Below the pieces are notes generated by a model. The model saw nothing but the letters and a program-made list of their open reading frames with translations, searched no databases and was not told the DNA's origin. This document shows positions 26,074 through 34,333 of a stretch of 64,000 bases of DNA, piece by piece. The translations under genes and the position numbers were made by a program. The DNA is from Paenibacillus eucommiae (GTDB lineage Bacteria > Bacillota > Bacilli > Paenibacillales > NBRC-103111), in assembly GCF_017874215.1 (NCBI RefSeq), contig NZ_JAGGLB010000003.1, positions 521,516-585,515 of the forward strand, read 5' to 3'. Positions within the stretch are counted from its first letter, which is position 1, and the number at the start of each line of letters is the position of its first letter.

Positions 26074-26102
26074 ATTGTATCAATAATGATAATTATTATC
26101 AA
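26074..26102 (-). promoter_or_regulatory. Fur-box promoter reading antisense to the DUF1540 gene
   Basis: TGATAAT-t-ATTATCA (26087-26101) is an exact match to the Bacillus 7-1-7 Fur box. On the minus strand TTGATA (26102-26097), a 17-base spacer and TACAAT (26079-26074) form a good sigma-A promoter with the Fur box over the -35 and spacer. Transcription would start near 26067 and run across DUF1540 to the terminator at 25775-25797, giving an RNA of about 290 bases. Confidence 0.6.
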
Positions 26103-26137
26103 GTCATTTTTTCATTTATGGATATTGTGTACCTGAA

Positions 26138-26923
26138 CTACATGGAAACCAGCTCTTTTTTTGATAAATACGTTCTGGTAAGCAGCATCAAAATAAGCAT
26201 AAGCAGAACCGTAACGACAACAGTCGGGGCAAATGAGGATAGTGTTTCACCCTGGGTTATCATATTGACCGCATGATTGGTTAAATAAGCTGGATTGAAC
26301 ATTTGAACCTCTTCTCGCAACACCGTAGCAACCTTCAACACAATCAGAACAACCATAGACAGGAATGCGACTGCAGCATTTTTCCCCAAGATTGCACTTA
26401 AAGCCATGGTGAAGGTGAAAATAAACAAACACCAAACCAGGTATATGCCTATGCCTAGTAAAAGAGAGGTAAATGGAATACTGCTGTATAAGTAATCAAT
26501 GTAATAGTAAGATGCCATGCAGCCTGCTATGATGGAAATGATGACAATGATCGCTTGGGCGAGCCATTTGCTTGATAAATATTCGGTTAAGGACGTTGAA
26601 CGGGTCAGCATAAAACTAAGCATGCCGCTGTTTTTATCCCCGGATACGACTCCCATCATACTGATGATAATAATAAACAGGCCTAATTGATCAAATTGCT
26701 CTGATAAGGTGGACGCCATCACTTGCGCTCCGGTAAGCTCAGGAAAAGTAAAATTTACGCCCTCCGGTAATCCTCCAGCTGCCTGCAAAATTTGCGGCAT
26801 ATAGAACGTAATCAGCGGTTGTGTGATACCAAGCAATATAAAAACGATAGGCAGCCACAGCAGCTTAAAGTTCCTTCTCGATTCCAGCCATTCTTTGTTA
26901 AACAGAATCGACCATCTGCTCAT
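26138..26923 (-). CDS. ABC-2 type permease (YxlG-like)
   Basis: A 261-residue membrane protein with about six helices. It opens with FNKEWLESRRNFKLLWLPIVFILLGI, typical of ABC-2 permeases, and contains MMGVVSGDKNSGMLSFMLTRSTSLTEYLSSKWLAQ, the conserved membrane-interfacial region. Its start overlaps the stop of the ATPase gene (ATGA), so the two are coupled. Together with the ATPase and the small YxlE-like protein this matches the yxlEFG segment of the B. subtilis sigma-Y operon. Confidence 0.87.
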   Translation of the reverse strand: MSRWSILFNKEWLESRRNFKLLWLPIVFILLGITQPLITFYMPQILQAAGGLPEGVNFTFPELTGAQVMASTLSEQFDQLGLFIIIISMMGVVSGDKNSGMLSFMLTRSTSLTEYLSSKWLAQAIIVIISIIAGCMASYYYIDYLYSSIPFTSLLLGIGIYLVWCLFIFTFTMALSAILGKNAAVAFLSMVVLIVLKVATVLREEVQMFNPAYLTNHAVNMITQGETLSSFAPTVVVTVLLMLILMLLTRTYLSKKELVSM

Positions 26924-27825
26924 GCCTGCTTCACCATCCTTAGAAAAATATCCTCCAGGTTCTCTTGCACCAGTTCAAACTTTTGAACCGGCAGATTCGT
27001 TTGTCGAATCGTCTCCAACAGCCATTCCCTTCCCCTGTCGATATCCTTGACGTGCACCTTGGTCATATTCCCTGCCTGTTCGATTTCTTGAACCAATTCC
27101 CCACTGCTGACAATGTTAAGCCACTCTTTATTTTGCGGTGCCTTAATAATAAATACAGGCTGTTGGTGCTTGATCATCAACTGGTCCATTGAATCACTTA
27201 CAAGCAGTTTCCCTTGGTGTAAAATACATATTTTATTGCAGAGCTCTTCCGCATCATATAAAATATGTGTCGAGAATAAAATCGTCGTTTTCTCTTTGAT
27301 TACCTTCAGAAGCTCCAGCATATCCCGCCTCCCCTGCGGATCCAATGCTGAAACCGGCTCATCCATAATGAGAAATTTGGGCTCGTGGATAATGGCTTGG
27401 GCAATGCCCAATCTTTGCTTCATGCCACCGGAGTAGGTACCAATCGGCTTATGACCATCTTTGCTCAAACCAACCAGTTCAAGCAGCTCTGGGATTCTCT
27501 TCGCCAGTGTTGGCTTAGGGATTTCTGAAAGACCGCCCATAAAAGCCAGCAGCTCTTTCCCGGTCATCCAGGAATAGAAGGTGGGATGCTGGGGTAAATA
27601 GCCAACAATATGTTTCATTTCTTGATTACTTTTTCCTTGCAGCAGAATTTCCCCAGAGGTAGGCTGAACAATGCCAATCAGCATTTTAATGATCGTCGTT
27701 TTCCCAGCCCCGTTGGGACCAAGCAGCGCCGTACACTCCCCTTCATTGATCTGTAAATCAATGCCCTGGATGACATTCTGCTCACCATACTTTTTTTGCA
27801 GCTTTTTTGCTTCCAAAAGATTCAA
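26920..27825 (-). CDS. ABC transporter ATP-binding protein (YxlF-like)
   Basis: A 301-residue ATPase: Walker A LGPNGAGKTT, Q-loop YLPQHPTFYSWM, signature YSGGMKQRLG, Walker B FLIMDEPVSALD, and a switch His in STHI. A C-terminal extension of about 80 residues is typical of exporters paired with ABC-2 permeases. The start is a TTG at 27825, seven bases after GGAAGG, overlapping the stop of the YxlE-like gene (TTGA). The longer open frame has no ribosome site. Confidence 0.92.
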   Translation of the reverse strand: MNLLEAKKLQKKYGEQNVIQGIDLQINEGECTALLGPNGAGKTTIIKMLIGIVQPTSGEILLQGKSNQEMKHIVGYLPQHPTFYSWMTGKELLAFMGGLSEIPKPTLAKRIPELLELVGLSKDGHKPIGTYSGGMKQRLGIAQAIIHEPKFLIMDEPVSALDPQGRRDMLELLKVIKEKTTILFSTHILYDAEELCNKICILHQGKLLVSDSMDQLMIKHQQPVFIIKAPQNKEWLNIVSSGELVQEIEQAGNMTKVHVKDIDRGREWLLETIRQTNLPVQKFELVQENLEDIFLRMVKQA

Positions 27826-28025
27826 TATTTCGCCTTCCTTCCAACTGTGAAATAAATAATAGGGCCAATAATGTTCACTACGACTACAATTACAACCCAA
27901 ACCCATTTATTTGGCATTTCACGCTGATTTTTAAATAAATCATAGAGTGCTGCTATAACCAAAATGCCTTGCAGTACAAGAAACGGAATAATTAATTTCA
28001 AATCCAAACCTAGTTCCTCTATCAT
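27822..28025 (-). CDS. PLDc_N domain membrane protein (YxlE-like)
   Basis: A 67-residue protein with two membrane helices (LIIPFLVLQGILVIAALYDLF and VWVVIVVVVNIIGPIIYFTVG). The ending NIIGPIIYFTVGR is the PLDc_N signature found at the start of cardiolipin synthases and in small stand-alone proteins. YxlE of B. subtilis, a negative regulator in the sigma-Y operon, has this domain and the same neighbours (YxlF, YxlG). No sigma factor gene lies in this operon, so the regulatory role may differ. Confidence 0.82.
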   Translation of the reverse strand: MIEELGLDLKLIIPFLVLQGILVIAALYDLFKNQREMPNKWVWVVIVVVVNIIGPIIYFTVGRKAKY

Positions 28026-28071
28026 GGCTAACCCCCTAATTGTTCTACATCACTAATTAAAAATACACATA

Positions 28072-29172
28072 TTAACGAGTTAAAAGCAAAGGCGCGAGAA
28101 TAAGAACAAGCGGAAGTCCAATCATGATGACCCAGCCTAATGGCCTGCCCATATTAATCGTCCAACCGATCCCCATTCTTTTTTCCACAAAAAGTGAAGG
28201 ATCTTGAGGGTTGTAATAAAAAGCGCCCAGCTTCCAAAACTTGTCATCATTGATTTGTACCTGCTTAACTGTTGTCTCGGAAGTTCGAATCCGGCTCCCT
28301 CCTTGCCCGGTTCGAACACCCAGCACAATCGTTCCAATCAGAATAATGGCAACTGTGATCATGGACACTGAAGCGTTCACGCTGTAGCTGAAAGAGTAAA
28401 TCATCCCCAACTGAATAAAGGAAAACAACGCTATGAGCAGGAAGCCTAAAATAATCGCATAGAGTGACCACAATCGCCTGAATGCTACGTTTTGCTGCAT
28501 CGATGACTCTGGATTGCTGGCGTTAATCTGCTGCTTGCTTTTCATTGTAATCATATTAACAAAAATAAACGTAACAATCATACACAATTGCATCACATTG
28601 GGGAAAAACACACTTTGGTAAGATTTCTCCACTATATTGGTCGGAACTCCCTGGAAATCATACTTCATAACGATCATGTCTGGGATACGATCATACTGCA
28701 TCCAGACAAACGCAGCACTAAGCAGCATAAAGGCTGCATGAATGAGAAACCACAAATTGGAGTAACCCAGCTTTTGGCTGCGGAACCTGGTGTCCACCGC
28801 AATAATTTGCGATTGTGGATCTTTCCAGCCCAGCTCTTGCTTCAAGTTTTTCATTTTTTGATAGAAATAAAGATAGCTTATGCCGGAAACGGCCAGTAGT
28901 ATGATCAGCAGCCCATTAATAATCCAGGCAAATTGCTCATCTGTCAATAGCCCTGTGAGGATCAAGGAGCCAGTCACAACAACTATACCAAGCAAACCAA
29001 TTATCTGTGCATAGCTTTTGCGCATTTTTTTGACAGCCGGATGATGATAATTTTCTTCACTAACGGAAACTCCAAAACTGATCGTTTTCCTCGTTAAATA
29101 CGGCGTGGCCGCCATTAAGCCAAATATAGGAACGAATATCATAACTATAAATAACACGGACCAGAACCCCAT
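28072..29172 (-). CDS. DUF1648/DUF5808 membrane protein
   Basis: A 366-residue membrane protein with about eight helices. The central part (ALILLSAAF-like helix, then DRIPDMIVMKYDFQGVPTNIVEKS) has the DUF1648 pattern DxIPxxIPxHxxxxGxxD in a diverged form. The C-terminal KLGAFYYNPQDPSLFVEKRMGIGWTINMGRPLG... is a clear DUF5808 domain. Such proteins commonly sit between a YtrA-type GntR repressor and ABC genes in Bacillales, as here, and are thought to help in antibiotic or cell-wall stress responses. Confidence 0.82.
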   Translation of the reverse strand: MGFWSVLFIVMIFVPIFGLMAATPYLTRKTISFGVSVSEENYHHPAVKKMRKSYAQIIGLLGIVVVTGSLILTGLLTDEQFAWIINGLLIILLAVSGISYLYFYQKMKNLKQELGWKDPQSQIIAVDTRFRSQKLGYSNLWFLIHAAFMLLSAAFVWMQYDRIPDMIVMKYDFQGVPTNIVEKSYQSVFFPNVMQLCMIVTFIFVNMITMKSKQQINASNPESSMQQNVAFRRLWSLYAIILGFLLIALFSFIQLGMIYSFSYSVNASVSMITVAIILIGTIVLGVRTGQGGSRIRTSETTVKQVQINDDKFWKLGAFYYNPQDPSLFVEKRMGIGWTINMGRPLGWVIMIGLPLVLILAPLLLTR

Positions 29173-29183
29173 CCCAGCACCCC

Positions 29184-29567
29184 CTACAAGCCTTTAATAC
29201 TTTGATACAATGTACCGATTGTCTGCAGCAATTCTTCTTTCTGCATGCCGCGGCAAATAGCCTCAGCCACAATCGGCTTCAGCTGTTCATGCAATTTGAC
29301 CAAATAAGACTCCGTTACAACCGGCATCGCATCCGGTTCAATAACAACGCCCTTCTGGCGATGAATCTGGATAAAGCCTTCTTGCTTGAGATGTGTATAG
29401 GCTTTATTCACCGTGTGCAGGTTGATGCCAATATCTGACGCCAAGCTGCGCACGGACGGCAAAGCTTCACCGGGTTGTAGCTGTCCACTTGCGATGCCTT
29501 CGATAATTTGATTAACCAGTTGGGTGTAGATGGGGATATCAGCCTGAAGATCCAGTTTGACTATCAC
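29184..29567 (-). CDS. GntR-family repressor, YtrA type
   Basis: A 127-residue regulator: N-terminal winged helix (IYTQLVNQIIEGIASGQLQPGEALPSVRSLASDIGINLHTVNKAYTHLKQEGFIQIHRQKG) and a short helical C-terminus, which is the YtrA subfamily layout. First gene of the five-gene operon GntR, DUF1648/5808, YxlE-like, ATPase, permease. YtrA-type regulators repress their own ABC operons and respond to cell-wall antibiotics. The leader upstream holds a hairpin element shared with two other genes in the window. Confidence 0.92.
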   Translation of the reverse strand: MIVKLDLQADIPIYTQLVNQIIEGIASGQLQPGEALPSVRSLASDIGINLHTVNKAYTHLKQEGFIQIHRQKGVVIEPDAMPVVTESYLVKLHEQLKPIVAEAICRGMQKEELLQTIGTLYQSIKGL

Positions 29568-29577
29568 CGTAATTCCT

Positions 29578-29616
29578 CCTTAGCGTTTTGCTTTAGCAAA
29601 ACTGGCTCCGTAAGCA
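29578..29616 (-). promoter_or_regulatory. hairpin leader element before the GntR gene
   Basis: Minus strand: TGCTTACGGAGCCA, then GTTTTGC-TAAA-GCAAAAC, then GCTAAGGAGG, which is the ribosome site itself. The same arrangement precedes ecsB and the DUF1294 gene. Confidence 0.6.
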
Positions 29617-29649
29617 TAATGCTTCCGACAATAAGCCCATCACCGCTAT

Positions 29650-31287
29650 TTATTGTTGTTTTTTCAACCATTCAGAAATATCATCAATAACATATGAAGG
29701 GACATTGCCCGGTAATGCATACTCTTCCCCAGTAGATGGTTTGTCATATTCTACAAAGCCATGGTTTAATTTCGGATAAAGCTTATACGCAACATCCTTG
29801 CGCTCATTCAATGCATCTTTCCATCCTTGCAGGTTTTCCCCTTTTGATTGAAAATCATTATCTCCTTGCAGAATCAGCAGCGGAACTTCCTGCTTCTTGG
29901 CGACTTCTCCACCATAGTAATTACTGAAATCAAACCACCAGACGGGATTGGACATCATGAAATCCTTCGGAATATTCGTCACTGAATATTGCGGATCCTT
30001 AAGCAGCTTCATCTGCTGCTCCCACATGGCTATTTGCTGCTCAATTCCTTCAGTTGGCTGTCCAGCTTGCTTTGTACGCTCAAGTATATCTTTATATTGG
30101 GTAAGTAGTACGTCCTCAAAGGGTGTTGCAGGAGCCGCCATGATAATGCTGCCGGCAATTGTTTGCTCCGAATCCTGATCAACTATTCTTGGGATCAGCA
30201 TGCCCCCTTGACTATGCCCCAGCACAAAGATACGTTTAGCGTCAATAAGCTGTTCTCCTTGCAAGGCTTTTACTGCAGCCAGGCTGTCATCAATCGTTTC
30301 TTCTTTAACGGTAAAGGAGGGATTTAATCCACTTTGCAAAGTGTGCTCCCTTGTCTGCTTCTCATAACGCACAACAGCGATATTTTGTGCGGCAAGCCCG
30401 ACTGCAAGGTCGCGAAATGTTTTGTAACTGCCGATCGTTTCATCGCGGTCATTTGGACCTGAGCCATGTACCAGCACAACAGCTGGGAAAGGTCCCTCGC
30501 CTTTAGGCAAAGTAAGCGTGGCTGGCAAAGCCTTTGCTCCATGACCGATCACGATTTCTTTTTCCGTATATTGATCCGGGTTATCATAGGATGGTTTTTG
30601 GTAATTTCCAGCTGGAGTGAGCGGCATAAAGAGATCATCGATTTTACCTTCACTATCAAAACGCACTATGATCCCAAAAGGAAGCGATTGTGCTGTCGCA
30701 TAGCCAAGGCTCACATTATTGTGAACTGGATTGGACTCTTGCTCCAACATCATAAGCTTGTCGGGAATACCGTAGACAGCCGTATTACCCTGCCAATACT
30801 GTTGTAAAAAAGCAGGATTCATGATCTGCTGCAAGTTCTTGTTCATCATTGCAAATGCATCTTCAAATTGCCCGGTTTGCAGCAAATGCACAAAGTGACT
30901 TCCTAATGTTGGAGTGTCTTCACTGTCAATTGCAATCCCCTCCTTGTCGTTCCAAGCGATTTTCACATGAAAGGCCTCTTGAATCGTAGTCAGAGGAATT
31001 ATCGTTTTTTCATTTTCCAGGATTGCTTTTTCATTCATCTTGACTTGTGTATGGTTCACGCTAGCCGTTTGATCGCCGATTGTGACAATAAGCTGCACAG
31101 AACCTCTCGTCACTTTGGCCTGCATCAGCTTGCTGTCCCATTCGACAGATGCACCAATGGATTCTACTGCTTGTCTCAGTGGAACCAGTGTATTTGCTGT
31201 GCTTTCTTTTTCAGCGGCCTGCAGGGGTTGAGCTAATGTTACTGCTAATAATGAAGTGGCGGCTAGTAATTTGAACGTCTTTTTCAT
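29650..31287 (-). CDS. secreted alpha/beta hydrolase with copper-amine-oxidase-like N-domain
   Basis: A 545-residue exported protein in four parts: a signal peptide (cut after LQAA), a stalk domain of the copper amine oxidase N-terminal type (LVPLRQAVESIGASVEWD...IIPLTTIQEAFHVKIAW, residues about 30-120), a DUF3887-like domain (HFVHLLQTGQFEDAFAMMN..., about 128-225), and an alpha/beta hydrolase domain (VVLVHGSGPNDRDETIG, nucleophile Ser359 in GHSQGGM, LYPKLNHGFVEY with the catalytic His). Probably an extracellular esterase or peptidase anchored to the wall by the stalk. It has its own promoter with a large operator. Confidence 0.87.
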   Translation of the reverse strand: MKKTFKLLAATSLLAVTLAQPLQAAEKESTANTLVPLRQAVESIGASVEWDSKLMQAKVTRGSVQLIVTIGDQTASVNHTQVKMNEKAILENEKTIIPLTTIQEAFHVKIAWNDKEGIAIDSEDTPTLGSHFVHLLQTGQFEDAFAMMNKNLQQIMNPAFLQQYWQGNTAVYGIPDKLMMLEQESNPVHNNVSLGYATAQSLPFGIIVRFDSEGKIDDLFMPLTPAGNYQKPSYDNPDQYTEKEIVIGHGAKALPATLTLPKGEGPFPAVVLVHGSGPNDRDETIGSYKTFRDLAVGLAAQNIAVVRYEKQTREHTLQSGLNPSFTVKEETIDDSLAAVKALQGEQLIDAKRIFVLGHSQGGMLIPRIVDQDSEQTIAGSIIMAAPATPFEDVLLTQYKDILERTKQAGQPTEGIEQQIAMWEQQMKLLKDPQYSVTNIPKDFMMSNPVWWFDFSNYYGGEVAKKQEVPLLILQGDNDFQSKGENLQGWKDALNERKDVAYKLYPKLNHGFVEYDKPSTGEEYALPGNVPSYVIDDISEWLKKQQ

Positions 31288-31315
31288 TTCAATCACTCCC
31301 TCTTAAGATCAAAAA

Positions 31316-31365
31316 AATGATAACTGTTATAGATGTAATATAACAGTTATCATTATGGGAGTCAA
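31316..31365 (-). promoter_or_regulatory. promoter with 39-bp operator before the secreted hydrolase
   Basis: Minus strand: TTGACT (31365-31360), 17 bases, TATATT (31342-31337). A perfect inverted repeat with 16-bp arms, AATGATAACTGTTATA / TATAACAGTTATCATT (31316-31354, 7-base centre), covers the spacer, the -10 and the start point. A repressor of the TetR, PadR or GntR type is the likely ligand; its gene is not identified. Confidence 0.75.
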
Positions 31366-31427
31366 TGCTCAACAGTTACTATGTTATTAACTTGACGATT
31401 CTTGATGATGCCATACCTCTACACCAC

Positions 31428-33206
31428 CTACTCCTCCTCAAACAATCGTTCCCCTCTATACAACCGCCAAGCAATTTTGGCAGTATGCGGTAGCTCACGT
31501 GCTGTAGGCGCATGCGCCGCCAGATAACGGGTGCATGCAAGCAGCATCGTTTCCTGCGCCCGCAAAGCAAAATCATTTCCATAAGTTGTCCAATGATCGT
31601 ATTCTTCGGATGCGGCCTCATACATTTGAAACGTGTGGAACTCGGCGTCCTCCCTAAGCAAGGCATGACCAAGCGTATTCCATAATACTTTTGAACTCCC
31701 GCCATTAGCCACATAATCGACTACCCACTGCCCGGCAGCAGCAACCTGCTGTCTTTGATCCAGGATGTTCAGCAGATCATCAGGCTCGGTAGAAGAGCCA
31801 TTAACAGCCAGCTCTCCTTCCGCCGCTCCATTCCTTTGTTTGTGTTGAGGGCGGGCTGCCGCTGGCACATTGAGGAACCGATCCAGATACACACTGGCGG
31901 CACCATGGAAAATGGCCCGCAGCAGCAGCGGCTCTGTCGAGTGCATAAACCTAACATGAACGGCATGTGCATAAGTGAACGTATGCAGCACAGCAATCCA
32001 ATCGCTGAAATCATTTTGTGTATGGAAGCGGATGATACGCTCAGCAGCAGCCAAAGCTACAAGCTGCGCTAGCTTCACCGGCTCTACGCCTGCTAGAAGC
32101 AAGTCTCTTATCTTCTCAATCGTTTCAATTGGTTTATCACTAAGCAGTTGCTGAAGAAAGGATTCTTCGTCCAGTACAGATTTATGTTCTTCGCTTGTAA
32201 ACGCTGTCGTATTAGTCAAAGTAAGGACGGCTTGCTTAATCGGTTCAACTAATTGGATGGGAGCCTGCCATTGATGCAGCTCCTCACTTCGTACAGGCAT
32301 ATTCATCATATGCAGCAACGAGGTGACAATTCGTTCCGTTTGTTCACTCCCTGCCCATTGCAGCGCTTCAAAGGCTTTGTTGTGGAAGTCGAACACATGT
32401 CCTCCGTCCAAATAATAGTGATCCGTTGCCGCAACCAGCATTAAATCTGCTAATTGCTTGGAATCAAGCCCTTTCTGGGCAGCAGTGAGCAGCACCTTCT
32501 GGGCTCCATCTGTATCCCTCACTTCTATACAGCTGCGATACCACTTTAATAAACGCTCCAAAGACGTCTCAGCGGCGGGCAGCGGACCAAGCAGATGCCG
32601 GGTTCCTCTACCCGAGCTTTGGCGCGCTACATGGACCAGACCTTGATAAAGCGCGAGTATGCGGCCAGTCTTGTCCAGCTTCGGCAGCACCCGAACCATA
32701 GCAGTCAAAATCGTTAACCCCGAATTCCATCCGTTTCCATAAGTTGTGCCGAATTCAATGCCAATTCGGGCAATATCCTTGTCAGATACACCCGATTCTA
32801 CTAATCCAACGACAGCTTTGGCAATCACGATCCCGATATTTTGCTGCAAGCCCTCTCTAAGACGCTCTTTATAGGAATCTGCATGATTCGCCTGCTTAGG
32901 CATAGAATTCACAAAAACTTCGCCGGCCTCGATTTTCACTTCATAGGAAGGGACGTTATCAGCCCATGGGTCAAGCGTTCCACCACTGCAAACATCAAAC
33001 CGGGCATGATGCCAATGACAGGTCAGAATGCCATCACAAAGGCTTCCCATATGCAAGGGAAAACCGAGATGTGGACAGCGATTATCAACGGCATAAACTT
33101 GATTATCATGAAAAAAAACAGCGATACCGCCTTTAATAACCTTGGACCCTTCCTCCTGTAAAGTGTTCAAAGCTCCTGCGCTTACCCATTCCAAACTTTT
33201 GCTCAT
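31428..33206 (-). CDS. Rieske [2Fe-2S] domain fused to a long helical domain
   Basis: A 592-residue protein. The N-terminal 105 residues are a Rieske domain with cluster ligands Cys44, His46 (CPHLG) and Cys63, His66 (CHWHHARFD). After a short linker there is a region of nearly 480 residues, mostly helical, with conserved-looking segments such as TDHYYLDGGHVFDFHNKAFEAL and VHVRFMHSTEPLLLRAIFHGAASVYLDRFL that are rich in His and aromatic residues. I do not recognise a catalytic domain. It follows YihY and AI-2E-type transporter genes, in an apparent operon. It could be an oxygenase-like or electron-transfer enzyme; the function is unknown. Confidence 0.8.
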   Translation of the reverse strand: MSKSLEWVSAGALNTLQEEGSKVIKGGIAVFFHDNQVYAVDNRCPHLGFPLHMGSLCDGILTCHWHHARFDVCSGGTLDPWADNVPSYEVKIEAGEVFVNSMPKQANHADSYKERLREGLQQNIGIVIAKAVVGLVESGVSDKDIARIGIEFGTTYGNGWNSGLTILTAMVRVLPKLDKTGRILALYQGLVHVARQSSGRGTRHLLGPLPAAETSLERLLKWYRSCIEVRDTDGAQKVLLTAAQKGLDSKQLADLMLVAATDHYYLDGGHVFDFHNKAFEALQWAGSEQTERIVTSLLHMMNMPVRSEELHQWQAPIQLVEPIKQAVLTLTNTTAFTSEEHKSVLDEESFLQQLLSDKPIETIEKIRDLLLAGVEPVKLAQLVALAAAERIIRFHTQNDFSDWIAVLHTFTYAHAVHVRFMHSTEPLLLRAIFHGAASVYLDRFLNVPAAARPQHKQRNGAAEGELAVNGSSTEPDDLLNILDQRQQVAAAGQWVVDYVANGGSSKVLWNTLGHALLREDAEFHTFQMYEAASEEYDHWTTYGNDFALRAQETMLLACTRYLAAHAPTARELPHTAKIAWRLYRGERLFEEE

Positions 33207-33229
33207 TGTATACCCTCCTATTAAAATGA

Positions 33230-34315
33230 TTACTCAATCAGTTCTTCTACCTTTTCTTCCAAAAACAAATGGTACACACGGACAATAATAATCTTCGCTA
33301 TCATATAGGCTGGAATGGCCAGAATAATACCTAGAAAACCAGCAATTTCCCCGGCTATCAGGAGCAAAACGATCGTTGTCAAAGGATGAATATCCAGACT
33401 TTTTCCATAAATATTAGGTGATATCAAATTCCCCTCGATTTGCTGAGTAATGGTGATTACAATAAGAGCCCACAGCGCCATCGTTGGAGAATGTATAAAT
33501 GCCACAATTAACACAGGAATCGCACCGAGCAGCGCCCCGAAATAAGGAATGATATTAAGTACAAAACCAATAACCGAAAGTAATAAGGCATATGGAAGTC
33601 CGATAATCAAATATCCAATATACATCATCACACTAAGTATACTCATTATGACTACGCGGCCAACTATAAACTTGCTTAAAGCAGAATCTATCTCTTTGAT
33701 CACTTCTTTCCCGTCATGACGATAGCGCTTTGGAGTCACATTCAGCATAAGAGTGGGGATGCGATCGCTTTCCTTCAGCATGTAATACAGAATAATCGGT
33801 ACGCTTGCAACAATAATGAAAAAGTTTGTAAATACACTTACCAGATTAACGATATAGTTGGAAGCTACCGTAATCCCTTTGTTCAAATATTCGGAAAGCT
33901 TACTGGAAATATCCGAATTTTCTTTAGTAAACATCGAAACGATCCGATTCTCCTGAAGCTTGTTGATTTGTTCCTGAAAGCCTGCAATTAACTGCGGGGC
34001 TCCATCAACGAAATTCTCAATTTGTTTTTGCAACGGCGGCCAGACGATAATAAGAAATCCAACAACCACAGCAGCTAATAGAAAATAAATAAGAAGAATT
34101 GCCAAGATTTTATTAATTTTTTTTCTGGATAAAAAGGAGACGATCGGACGCAGCAAATAATAAAAGAAGCCCGCCAGCATGAAGGGAACTATCAGGATAT
34201 TGAACATCGTAACGAGCGGATTAAACAAAAAACTGACCTTTGAGGTCAGGAAAACAATGAGTAATAAAGCTATTATACCTAAACATATCCGAAAAAATCT
34301 ACTTTGCTGCAGCAT
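33230..34315 (-). CDS. AI-2E family transporter
   Basis: A 361-residue membrane protein of the AI-2E (YdbI/YtvI/TqsA) family with about eight helices. Conserved parts: NILIVPFMLAGFFYYLLRPIVSFLSRK near the start, KEIDSALSKFIVGRVVIM, and GFVLNIIPYFGALLGAIPVLIVAF with the family motif IPYFGA. Members export small molecules or act in sodium/proton exchange. Substrate unknown. ATG at 34315 has the better ribosome spacing (GGGGAG, 8 bases); another ATG lies two codons earlier. 18 bases after the YihY stop. Confidence 0.88.
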   Translation of the reverse strand: MLQQSRFFRICLGIIALLLIVFLTSKVSFLFNPLVTMFNILIVPFMLAGFFYYLLRPIVSFLSRKKINKILAILLIYFLLAAVVVGFLIIVWPPLQKQIENFVDGAPQLIAGFQEQINKLQENRIVSMFTKENSDISSKLSEYLNKGITVASNYIVNLVSVFTNFFIIVASVPIILYYMLKESDRIPTLMLNVTPKRYRHDGKEVIKEIDSALSKFIVGRVVIMSILSVMMYIGYLIIGLPYALLLSVIGFVLNIIPYFGALLGAIPVLIVAFIHSPTMALWALIVITITQQIEGNLISPNIYGKSLDIHPLTTIVLLLIAGEIAGFLGIILAIPAYMIAKIIIVRVYHLFLEEKVEELIE

Positions 34316-34333
34316 GCTCATCGCTCCCCGGGT

